DNA of 7,635 bases from Actinomycetota bacterium (lineage in GTDB: Bacteria > Actinomycetota > Actinomycetes > S36-B12 > UBA5976). Under the pieces are notes generated by a model. The model was not told the origin of the DNA. It worked only from the letters and a program-made list of their open reading frames with translations, and did not search any database. Shown piece after piece: positions 1-5,866 of the stretch. Numbering within the stretch: the first letter of the stretch is position 1; every line of letters starts with the position of its first letter. The position numbers and the translations under genes were made by a program. The DNA lies in contig JAPLBX010000008.1 in the NCBI GenBank assembly GCA_026392535.1, positions 1 through 7,635 of the forward strand, written 5' to 3'.

Positions 1-2063
1 ACATGTCGCTCAATCTGTTTGGCGATTTCATCTCGAGTTAAGCGCTCAGGTTCGAGAATTGAGTTTCGCCGGCGCACATCAGGCCAAGTTTCTTCATCGG
101 CGCTGCAAATGAAAACTGCTTTCCACTCTAAACCTTTTGCGCGGTGAGCAGTCATCAGTGCGACTGCATCAGGCTCGAATGCGCGCAAAGTTGGTTGGGC
201 TGGAACTAAGAGGTCTTTGACTTCTGCAACAAAGGTAGAAATACCGCGAGCTTTTCCTGGAATTTTGCTTTGAGCTTTTGAAAGTTCCATCAATGTGATT
301 ACTGCGTCTAAGTCGTGGCCTGCTTGAGTTGATTGAACATCACCTGAAAGCGCTTTGGCTCGAAGTGAATCTTTCCAAGTTGAATTGTTCCAAATATGCC
401 AAAGCACTACATCGACTGTCTTATTTGAAAGCACTAAGTCACTGGCTTTGAATAAAAGGTCACGCAAGCGAATCAATTTAGTTAATGCCAGACCGCCAAC
501 TTTTGGATCAATTAGATTTACTAGTTCTACATCCATAAGTGCGCGGGCAATGAGTTCTTCACTCCAGGTTTGGCTTTCATGGCCTCGGGTTGCATCGCGC
601 AATTGCCGGCCCAGGTGTCTTAGATCTGCACTATCTAATCCGCCAAGACCACTTGTAAGTAAGAAACTTGCTGTGTTTGGATTCTTCACTAGTTCGTGTG
701 GTTTAGCCGCAACTTCTAAAGCGGTTAGTAAAACCTGAACTGCGGGTTCTTTTGCAAGTGGCAATTCATCAAAAGTTACGTCAACCGGAATGCCAGCGCG
801 AATCAGCGCTCGTTCGAGAATTGGAATTGAAACACTGCCAGATCTAACTAGAACTGCGACATCGCTCCACAGTAAATCTTCAGTGGTGACTAATGCTCGG
901 ATTTTTTCGGCAACATCTTCGGCTTCGGATTCGGCAGATTCATAATTAGTGATAGCGATTGTTCCAGCAACTGAATTCTTGGTGATTAATTCTCGATGGG
1001 CCTGTTTATCTATTCCTGGAATCTCGGTGGAGTTGTTTCGTTTAATGAGTTGGGCGGCGGCGGCGCGAATATTCTCGCCAAATCTGCGGGTTACAAGTAA
1101 TGGCACGACCTTTGGTTCTGCAAAGGAGCTCATAAAACCAAAATCTTTTGTAAAGTTTAAAACTGCACGCGAATCAGCACCCCGAAAGCCATAAATAGAT
1201 TGATCTGGGTCTCCTACTGCTATTAAGCAGGCATCTGAAGCAATTAGGTTCTGCAGAATTTCAACTTGAAGCGGGTCTGTATCTTGATATTCATCTACCA
1301 CAACAACCCGGTAGCGTTTTTGGAGCACAGCTGTTGCGGTTTGGGTTTTAGTAATTTCTAAAGCTTTGACAATTAATTCGTTGTAATCAGTTAGAACTAG
1401 TTGGTCTAGATTGCCAAGATATTTGTCGAGCAATTTTGCAACTGCAGTCCACTGTTCATTTCCAACAGCTAGCTTTGCAAGATCATGTTGGTCAAGATTA
1501 AGTGATCGGGCGCGAGCCATTGCGTTTCGAAGTTCAACACTCATTGCTCTGGTTTTAATTGCCTGATCTAAAACAGCTGGCCAACCGATTGATTTTTCGT
1601 CAAGAGACTCGTCGATATTCGCTTGCACCAATTCTCTAACTACGAGCTCTTGCTCTGGTGCACTCATTAGTTTTAGTTCTGTGATGTCGTCATTAGAAAA
1701 CTCGCGGACAATTGAAAGTGCTAGTGCATGCAAAGTGCTAACTGCGGGGAGTTTTCCCGATCCAACTCGAGCCACAATTCGATCTCGGATCTCTTCGGCG
1801 GCTTGGCGTGCAAAAGTTAAAACCAAAATCTCATTTGCTTGGATTTCGCCTTCGTTGATGATGCGAACAACAGTTTCGGTTACGGTGGCAGTTTTTCCAG
1901 TTCCAGGTCCGGCCAGCACTAAGAGCGCACCATGGCGATGGTTGGCAACGACTTCTTGAAATTCGTCTAATTCTTTAGCCACTGCTGGCTCTGGCGCTTT
2001 GCGCTCGAGCACCCACTTGGCAGTGGGCTTTGCAGGCAGGATGTGGCTAATTGGTGAATTCAC
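1..2063 (-). CDS. UvrD/REP-family superfamily I DNA helicase, probable AdnA-type subunit (C-terminus outside window)
   Basis: ATP-dependent 3'-5' DNA translocase of the UvrD/PcrA/AdnAB group. The minus-strand frame is open without a stop for 687 codons to the window edge. Motifs in order: Q-motif region LDEFQ near residues 32-36; Walker A GPGTGKT 52-58; motif Ia TFARQAAEEIR 83-93; Ib TLHA 110-113; motif II DEYQDTDP 257-264; motif III GDPDQSIYGFRGAD 284-297; motif IV DVAVLVR 401-407; motif V TAHRAKGLEW 638-647. Motif VI and any C-terminal RecB-like nuclease would lie beyond the left edge. The GTG at 2063 is chosen because an in-frame TAG lies four codons upstream and a leaderless promoter fits it. 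In M. tuberculosis the adnAB pair (Rv3202c/Rv3201c) lies close to moeZ, TetR, DUF3107 and DEAD-box genes, so this is inferred to be the first subunit of an AdnAB-type end-resection helicase-nuclease. A plain UvrD/PcrA paralogue is the alternative. The helicase family is certain; the AdnA assignment is moderate. Confidence 0.93.
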   Translation of the reverse strand, partial: MNSPISHILPAKPTAKWVLERKAPEPAVAKELDEFQEVVANHRHGALLVLAGPGTGKTATVTETVVRIINEGEIQANEILVLTFARQAAEEIRDRIVARVGSGKLPAVSTLHALALSIVREFSNDDITELKLMSAPEQELVVRELVQANIDESLDEKSIGWPAVLDQAIKTRAMSVELRNAMARARSLNLDQHDLAKLAVGNEQWTAVAKLLDKYLGNLDQLVLTDYNELIVKALEITKTQTATAVLQKRYRVVVVDEYQDTDPLQVEILQNLIASDACLIAVGDPDQSIYGFRGADSRAVLNFTKDFGFMSSFAEPKVVPLLVTRRFGENIRAAAAQLIKRNNSTEIPGIDKQAHRELITKNSVAGTIAITNYESAESEAEDVAEKIRALVTTEDLLWSDVAVLVRSGSVSIPILERALIRAGIPVDVTFDELPLAKEPAVQVLLTALEVAAKPHELVKNPNTASFLLTSGLGGLDSADLRHLGRQLRDATRGHESQTWSEELIARALMDVELVNLIDPKVGGLALTKLIRLRDLLFKASDLVLSNKTVDVVLWHIWNNSTWKDSLRAKALSGDVQSTQAGHDLDAVITLMELSKAQSKIPGKARGISTFVAEVKDLLVPAQPTLRAFEPDAVALMTAHRAKGLEWKAVFICSADEETWPDVRRRNSILEPERLTRDEIAKQIERH

Positions 2064-2069
2064 AGCGCG

Positions 2070-2075
2070 AAACTA
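2070..2075 (-). promoter_or_regulatory. -10 box of a leaderless promoter for the DNA helicase
   Basis: On the minus strand TAGTTT fits the actinobacterial TANNNT -10 pattern. It ends exactly 6 nt before the GTG at 2063, so transcription would start at or next to the start codon. No Shine-Dalgarno sequence lies at a usable distance. The region about 17 nt further upstream reads GTTCAA, a poor -35. Inferred from spacing only. Confidence 0.5.
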
Positions 2076-2125
2076 ACTGTCCACCCTGACCCTTGAACCG
2101 ATTCCCACGCACAAAATCCACGTGT

Positions 2126-2149
2126 ATTAGGTGTGGCCCGAGGCCTAAT
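2126..2149. repeat. Inverted repeat ATTAGG / CCTAAT just upstream of the pseudokinase-flippase ribosome site
   Basis: Perfect 6-bp arms, ATTAGG at 2126-2131 and CCTAAT at 2144-2149, are separated by 12 nt. The interior also holds a GGCC-cga-GGCC inverted repeat that would compete with the outer stem. The right arm abuts the GGGAG ribosome-binding site. It could be an operator or a 5' leader hairpin, but a 6-bp arm match in a spacer this size is not statistically striking. Confidence 0.35.
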
Positions 2150-2154
2150 GGGAG
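2150..2154 (+). promoter_or_regulatory. Ribosome-binding site of the pseudokinase-flippase gene
   Basis: GGGAG lies 9 nt before the GTG at 2164. This supports that GTG as the start and shows that this gene, unlike its divergent neighbour, is translated from a leadered message. Confidence 0.6.
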
Positions 2155-2163
2155 TATCTGCCG

Positions 2164-4539
2164 GTGAGCAAAGAGGCACAGCACACCCTGGTGATCGAAG
2201 ACGGGGTGATCACCCGCAGAGTGCGAAGGCCGGTAGACCTATTTAGGTTTGTCGCAGCCCTTGCCGGTATCGCATCAGTTTTAGCAGTCGCCACCATTGC
2301 TCTTTCCACCTTTAGCGGCATCGACCAAGACGTTGCAAGCTCTGCGGCAAAGTTGCCAGCCATCATTGCATTGGCTTTAAGCACTATTTCTGGTTTTGGG
2401 CAGTTCGCTCTGCCATTGGTGATTTCTTTCTCACTATTGAATGCAAAACGTGCACGGCTACTTGGCGAGTCGATCGCCGCCTTCGTAGCAGCAACTCTTG
2501 TCATCACTTTAATGATTAATCTCGCTCGAGATTTAGGTTCGCAAGATTTTTGGTACGCGATTTCTGGAACTTTAAACAGAAGTGCAGTTCCGTTGCAACC
2601 ATTATTCGCTGGCGTAGTTGCATTTGTAACAGTTGCCAGACTTCGCGGACAACTAAGTACTTTCTCAACATTTATTTTGGCAAGCACTTTGATCGCAGAC
2701 AGTGTTTCTGGCGGATTTACCGTGACCGCACTTGTGGTTTCTTTGCTTTCGGGTTACGCAGTTGGTTTAGCGTTTCGTTACGCCATTGGAACTCCAACGG
2801 TTCGGCCAAAGGGATTAGAAATTGCAAAGGCTTTAGGCGAAGCTGGTATTCACGTCAGTATGTTGCGCGCGGTTGATTCAACAAAACATGGTCGCCGCTA
2901 CCAAGCAACAACCCAAGATGGGAAGCGACTTTTTGTAGTTGTATTTGACCGCGACCTTGAAGGCGCTGGAATTTTGCCACGCTGGTGGCGATCACTTCGA
3001 TTGCGCGACAGTGAAGCTCTCGGCGGATGGTCAATGCGTGAAGCGGTTGAACGTTCTTCATTAATGGCTTTTGCAGCGACAAACGCCGGTGCGAAAGTTC
3101 CAGAACTACATCTTGTTCGACGAATCGGTGACGATGCATCTGTTTTGGTTTATGAATGGGTGGATGGGGTTTCAGGTTCTGACCTAAATGCTCAAGGTAA
3201 AAAAGTCAGTGACAAAACTCTTAAAGCTGCTTGGTCTGAAATTAAACAATTGCACGACTCAGGAATTGCCCACCGTGGAATTTCGGCTGAGCATTTGTTA
3301 ATCGGCAAAAATGGTGATGTCACAATGGTTCACATCACCAGTGGCACAGTTGCAATGAGTGATTTGCAGGCCAGAATTGATATTGCAGATATGGCCATCG
3401 CATTGGCAGGACTTTCAACTCCTGCAGATGCAATTCGCATTGGTGCAAAGGTCTTAGGAAAGAACGCAATCATGTCTGCTCTACCGGCGTTGCAAAAGTT
3501 TGCGTTGAGCCAAGAAAATCGCAAGGCGCTGCGCAAGAGCAAAGAAACTCTTGGCGCAGTTCGGGAAGAAATCGCAGCTCTTTCACCGGGCGAAGAAATC
3601 GCTCAGGTTGAAATCGAAAGAATGCAGCCGCGCAAAGCATTCACAATTGCCGCTGCATTTGTGGCTGGATATTTATTACTCGGTCAACTCGCAAATGTGA
3701 ACCTGGTTGAGATTTTTGCAAGTGCGAATTGGCAATGGGTTGCAGTAGTTGCAATTTCAGTGTTTGTGATGTTTGTTGGATCGGCCATGACACTTGATGG
3801 CTTTGTGCTTGAAAAATTGCCATTCAGCAGAACTCTGCAAGTGCAAATTGCTGGTGCATTCGTAACCCTTGTTTCACCACCTGCATTGGGAAGCGTCGCA
3901 GTTAATGGTCGCTATTTGCAACGCAGTGGGCTCAGCTCAGCTGCTACTGGTGCAACTATTGCGGTTTCCCAAGTTTTAGCATTCATTGTTCATATCTTTT
4001 TGTTATTTGCAGCTGGTGTTGCTGCAGGTTCGGAACAAAACTTTATTTTCGAACCGCCAAGAGAAGCCGTGATCGCTTTTGGCGTATTTGCGCTAATCGG
4101 AATTATTGTTTTACCACTTCCTTTTGTTCGAAAATACATTGTTGATTTTGCTCGCCCTCGTATCAGTGAAGTGCTTCCAAGATTTGTAACTTTGGGTCAA
4201 CGTCCTTCGAAACTTGTGGTTGGTATTTCAGGCATGATCATCATGAACGTTTCGCTTTGCATTGCATTGGTCGCTGCAGTTCGTGCTTTTGATGGCACTG
4301 GCAGTTGGGCAGCAATTTCGCTGGTCTATCTCGCAGGTTCCACAATCGGTATGGCTGCACCTACTCCAGGTGGCATCGGCGCCATGGAAACCGTAATGAC
4401 CGCAGGTCTGGTTGCCGCTGGAGTGGATGCTGGAATCGCCCTGTCGGCGGTTTTGCTCTACCGCTTACTCTCATTTTGGCTTCCAGCTATCCCAGGATGG
4501 CTGGCCTTCCGCCAGCTAATTAGGCGCGAATTGCTGTAA
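2164..4539 (+). CDS. Membrane protein: N-terminal membrane block, degenerate kinase-like domain, C-terminal flippase-like (LPG synthase TM) domain
   Basis: A 791-residue integral membrane protein. Residues about 28-208 form a hydrophobic block of roughly five to six helices. Residues about 210-485 are cytosolic and kinase-like: a nucleotide-lobe strand LFVVV (256-260), hinge-like YEWVDG (330-335), a catalytic-loop equivalent HRGISAEHLLI (370-380) and a DFG-position HIT (390-392). The Lys, catalytic-loop Asp and Asn, and metal-binding Asp are all replaced, so it should be a pseudokinase. Residues about 490-791 carry some eight membrane segments and the PGGIGAME signature (735-742) of the flippase-like family (PF03706/TIGR00374). 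The MprF-type aminoacyl-transferase domain is absent, so it should not itself make lysyl-phosphatidylglycerol. Members are thought to move or bind polyprenyl- or phospholipid-linked substrates, but the substrate here is unknown. GTG start with GGGAG 9 nt upstream. Divergent from the DNA helicase; moeZ follows after 57 nt. Confidence 0.9.
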   Translation: MSKEAQHTLVIEDGVITRRVRRPVDLFRFVAALAGIASVLAVATIALSTFSGIDQDVASSAAKLPAIIALALSTISGFGQFALPLVISFSLLNAKRARLLGESIAAFVAATLVITLMINLARDLGSQDFWYAISGTLNRSAVPLQPLFAGVVAFVTVARLRGQLSTFSTFILASTLIADSVSGGFTVTALVVSLLSGYAVGLAFRYAIGTPTVRPKGLEIAKALGEAGIHVSMLRAVDSTKHGRRYQATTQDGKRLFVVVFDRDLEGAGILPRWWRSLRLRDSEALGGWSMREAVERSSLMAFAATNAGAKVPELHLVRRIGDDASVLVYEWVDGVSGSDLNAQGKKVSDKTLKAAWSEIKQLHDSGIAHRGISAEHLLIGKNGDVTMVHITSGTVAMSDLQARIDIADMAIALAGLSTPADAIRIGAKVLGKNAIMSALPALQKFALSQENRKALRKSKETLGAVREEIAALSPGEEIAQVEIERMQPRKAFTIAAAFVAGYLLLGQLANVNLVEIFASANWQWVAVVAISVFVMFVGSAMTLDGFVLEKLPFSRTLQVQIAGAFVTLVSPPALGSVAVNGRYLQRSGLSSAATGATIAVSQVLAFIVHIFLLFAAGVAAGSEQNFIFEPPREAVIAFGVFALIGIIVLPLPFVRKYIVDFARPRISEVLPRFVTLGQRPSKLVVGISGMIIMNVSLCIALVAAVRAFDGTGSWAAISLVYLAGSTIGMAAPTPGGIGAMETVMTAGLVAAGVDAGIALSAVLLYRLLSFWLPAIPGWLAFRQLIRRELL

Positions 4540-4552
4540 TTGAAAGTTCAAT
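4539..4552. repeat. Palindrome ATTGAA-AG-TTCAAT at the end of the flippase gene, upstream of moeZ
   Basis: A 14-bp palindrome with perfect 6-bp arms and a 2-nt centre begins on the last base of the flippase stop codon and touches the putative moeZ -10 box at 4552. The 2-nt centre is too tight for an RNA hairpin, so if functional it would be a dimeric-protein binding site. AT-rich palindromes of this size occur by chance, so confidence in function is low. Confidence 0.35.
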
Positions 4553-4557
4553 AAACT
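4552..4557 (+). promoter_or_regulatory. moeZ: Possible -10 box upstream of moeZ
   Basis: TAAACT fits the TANNNT -10 pattern and would place the transcript start near 4564, giving a leader of about 33 nt before the GTG at 4597. The best -35-like hexamer, TTGCTG at 4531-4536, is only 15 nt away. Readthrough from the upstream gene is equally possible. Confidence 0.3.
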
Positions 4558-4585
4558 TACCCTCTGCATCATTTTTGATGTGAAT

Positions 4586-4591
4586 AAGGAG
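4586..4591 (+). promoter_or_regulatory. moeZ: Ribosome-binding site of moeZ
   Basis: AAGGAG, the strongest Shine-Dalgarno sequence in the window, lies 5 nt before the GTG at 4597 and fixes that start. Confidence 0.75.
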
Positions 4592-4596
4592 TATTT

Positions 4597-5268
4597 GTGA
4601 GTTTGCCACCACTTGTTGAACCAGCGGAATCTTTAACTGTTGAAGAAGTAGTTCGCTATAGCCGCCACTTGATCATTCCTGAATACGGAATGGCTGGACA
4701 AAAGCGTTTGAAGAACGCAAAGGTTTTGTGTGTTGGTGCAGGTGGACTTGGCTCGCCGGCTTTGATGTATTTAGCAGCAGCTGGTGTTGGAACTTTAGGA
4801 ATTGTGGAATTCGACACAGTTGATGTTTCGAACTTGCAACGTCAAATCATTCACGGTCAAAGCGATATTGGAAAATCAAAAGCTGAGAGTGCTCGCGAAA
4901 CTGTTCGCGAAATTAATCCGCTAATCAATGTGTTCCTTCACGAAGTTCGTTTGGATTCTTCAAACGTTATGGACTTGTTTTCACAATACGATTTAATTGT
5001 TGATGGCACTGACAACTTTGCAACTCGCTATTTAGTTAACGACGCCGCCGTGCTACTTGGAAAGCCATATATCTGGGGTTCGATTTATCGTTTCGAAGGT
5101 CAAGCTTCAGTGTTTTGGTCTGAATACGGCCCTTGCTACCGCTGCTTATATCCAGAACCACCACCTCCAGGAATGGTTCCTTCTTGTGCAGAAGGTGGCG
5201 TACTTGGTGTGCTTTGCGCCTCCATCGGTTCAATTCAAGTAAATCAAAGTTTTAACCGGCATTGGTGA
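4597..5268 (+). CDS. moeZ: MoeZ N-terminal fragment: MoeB/ThiF-type adenylyltransferase domain, out of frame at its end
   Basis: This 223-codon piece carries most of the adenylation domain. The nucleotide loop GAGGLG is at residues 47-52, an acidic residue D73 follows in EFDTVD, NLQRQ is at 79-83 (R82 is the expected ATP-contacting arginine), K95 lies in GKSKAE, DGTDNF at 136-141 has the metal-binding D139, and the first zinc pair is C180/C183. The last seven residues, QSFNRHW, are frameshift product unlike the family. Without the second CxxC pair (in the other fragment) and the end of the fold, the product would probably be unstable or inactive if made alone. Confidence 0.7.
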   Translation: MSLPPLVEPAESLTVEEVVRYSRHLIIPEYGMAGQKRLKNAKVLCVGAGGLGSPALMYLAAAGVGTLGIVEFDTVDVSNLQRQIIHGQSDIGKSKAESARETVREINPLINVFLHEVRLDSSNVMDLFSQYDLIVDGTDNFATRYLVNDAAVLLGKPYIWGSIYRFEGQASVFWSEYGPCYRCLYPEPPPPGMVPSCAEGGVLGVLCASIGSIQVNQSFNRHW

Positions 5269-5287
5269 TCCACTTGTTGGTCGCTTA

Positions 5288-5779
5288 ATGACATATGACG
5301 CATTGGAAATGAGCTATCGCACATTAAAGATTCGCAAAGATCCAAACTGTGCACTTTGTGGACCGAATCCAACAGTTACAGAATTAATTGATTACGAAGC
5401 TTTCTGCGGTTCCATTAGTGTTGAAGCAGCTGATGCTGCAGCTGGAAGCACCATCACAGCAACCGACCTAAAACAAAAGCTTGATGAACGAGCTGCAGGT
5501 AAACGTGACTTCTTGCTAGTTGATGTTCGCGAGCCAGGTGAATACGAAATCGTCAATATTCCTGGTGCGATTTTGATTCCAAAGGGTCGGATTCTCGACG
5601 GTAGTGCATTAGCAGAAATGCCCCATGACAAACCAATCATTTTGCATTGCAAGAGTGGGGTTCGATCAGCTGAATGTTTGGCAGCACTCAAAGGAGCGGG
5701 GTTTGCCGATGCAACCCACGTTGCTGGAGGTGTGCTGGCCTGGGTTAATCAAGTTGAGCCTGAAAAGCCAACTTACTAA
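5288..5779 (+). CDS. moeZ: MoeZ C-terminal fragment: second zinc CxxC and rhodanese domain
   Basis: This reading frame continues MoeZ. The homology actually begins at 5246, with the first ATG at 5288. From that ATG, the second zinc pair C21-x-x-C24 comes first, then a linker, then a rhodanese domain with DVREPGEYE, IPGA and the active-site loop CKSGVRS headed by Cys121 (codon at 5648-5650), which would carry the persulfide. No Shine-Dalgarno sequence precedes 5288 (the upstream bases are CGCTTA). Separate translation would depend on reinitiation about 20 nt after the upstream TGA, so independent expression is doubtful. Confidence 0.65.
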   Translation: MTYDALEMSYRTLKIRKDPNCALCGPNPTVTELIDYEAFCGSISVEAADAAAGSTITATDLKQKLDERAAGKRDFLLVDVREPGEYEIVNIPGAILIPKGRILDGSALAEMPHDKPIILHCKSGVRSAECLAALKGAGFADATHVAGGVLAWVNQVEPEKPTY

Positions 5780-5819
5780 CTGGCCAACCGCTAACAGCAC
5801 TACTTACTAACAGGCCAAC
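5771..5819. repeat. Two-copy direct repeat, 18 bp, between moeZ and the TetR gene
   Basis: ACTTACTAAC-T-GGCCAAC at 5771-5788 and ACTTACTAAC-A-GGCCAAC at 5802-5819 match at 17 of 18 positions, offset by 31 bp (about three helical turns). The first copy contains the moeZ stop codon (TAA 5777-5779). It could be a local duplication of the gene end, or paired same-face binding sites upstream of the TetR promoter. A GGCCAACTT-like stretch recurs at 5766-5774 and 5813-5821, which favours local duplication. Confidence 0.6.
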
Positions 5820-5820
5820 T

Positions 5821-5840
5821 TGCTCTCAAACGCTCTCAAA
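5821..5840. repeat. Tandem 10-bp repeat upstream of the TetR promoter
   Basis: TGCTCTCAAA is followed directly by CGCTCTCAAA (9 of 10 identical). It covers the position where a -35 element would lie relative to the -10 box at 5855. It is a head-to-tail repeat rather than the palindrome usual for TetR-family operators. Confidence 0.5.
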
Positions 5841-5854
5841 ATCAGCGCTCGGAC

Positions 5855-5860
5855 TAGTCT
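5855..5860 (+). promoter_or_regulatory. -10 box of a leaderless promoter for the TetR gene and following operon
   Basis: TAGTCT fits TANNNT and ends exactly 6 nt before the ATG at 5867, which puts the transcript start on the A of the ATG. No Shine-Dalgarno sequence is present upstream. The same box-to-start distance occurs at the minus-strand helicase gene. This decides the ATG at 5867 over the TTG at 5861. Confidence 0.55.
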
Positions 5861-5866
5861 TTGCCC

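Larger units (their letters stand above)
2064..2163. promoter_or_regulatory. Divergent intergenic region between DNA helicase and membrane pseudokinase gene
   Basis: This 100-bp spacer must hold the promoters for both divergent genes. The helicase side has the TAGTTT box described separately. On the plus side the best -10-like hexamer is TATTAG at 2125-2130, and no good -35 is correctly spaced from it. TTGAAC at 2093-2098 is 26 nt away, which is too far. The plus-strand promoter is therefore not resolved. Confidence 0.55.
4597..5779 (+). pseudogene. moeZ: Adenylyltransferase/sulfurtransferase MoeZ, broken by a frameshift
   Basis: MoeZ joins a MoeB/ThiF-type E1-like adenylyltransferase to a rhodanese domain. 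It adenylates the C-terminal Gly-Gly of sulfur-carrier proteins (CysO, MoaD, ThiS types) and then thiolates them. Here the chain passes from frame 1 to frame 2 near 5245. Frame 1 reads ...SIQVN and then runs into QSFNRHW-stop at 5268. Frame 2 from 5246 reads KVLTGIGDPLVGRLM. From family knowledge the intact sequence is (T/N)-EAIK-(V/L)-(L/I)-TGIG, so the codons for E-A-I are missing all but one base, a net loss of 8 nt. Adding 8 nt back to the 1183-nt span gives exactly 397 codons (396 residues), the usual family length. The break separates the two zinc-binding CxxC pairs. It could be a real mutation or an assembly or sequencing error; the sequence alone cannot decide. Confidence 0.85.

Noticed and set aside
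355..1959. Plus-strand open frames at 355-738, 949-1194 and 1681-1959
   Set aside because: They are antisense to the DNA helicase, whose motifs are continuous on the minus strand. The plus-strand translations show no domain and are serine/arginine-rich, as expected of shadow frames.
2010..2012. Internal GTG (codon 18) as the DNA helicase start
   Set aside because: The upstream GTG at 2063 has a well-spaced -10 box, and no ribosome-binding site precedes the internal codon. The Walker A motif does not discriminate between them, so some doubt remains.
2145..2687. Minus-strand 180-codon open frame
   Set aside because: It lies antisense to the N-terminal membrane block of the 791-residue protein, has no recognisable motif and spans the promoter region of the real gene.
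2786..3620. Active aminoglycoside phosphotransferase or protein kinase domain
   Set aside because: The positions of the Lys, HRD Asp, catalytic-loop Asn and DFG Asp are all substituted, so a resistance or signalling kinase call is not supported.
3627..4539. Complete lysylphosphatidylglycerol synthase (MprF)
   Set aside because: Only the membrane region family is present. There is no C-terminal aminoacyl-transferase domain, since the gene ends directly after the last membrane segments.
4567..4580. CATCA-TTTT-TGATG hairpin as a terminator
   Set aside because: The stem is only 5 bp and AT-rich, and no T-run follows it. The next bases are TGAATAAGGAG, the moeZ ribosome site.
5245..5268. Programmed ribosomal frameshift in moeZ
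   Set aside because: A +1 slip would be needed, yet no established +1 slippery site with a stop or hungry codon is present; the local codons are AGT-TTT-AAC. The fused product would also still lack three residues of a conserved helix. A plain deletion or sequence error explains it better.
5771..5840. CRISPR array
   Set aside because: Each unit occurs only twice, the spacers are too short and variable, and no cas gene is nearby.
5861..5866. TTG at 5861 as the TetR start
   Set aside because: It would add only two residues, has no ribosome-binding site and would lie upstream of the transcript start predicted from TAGTCT.
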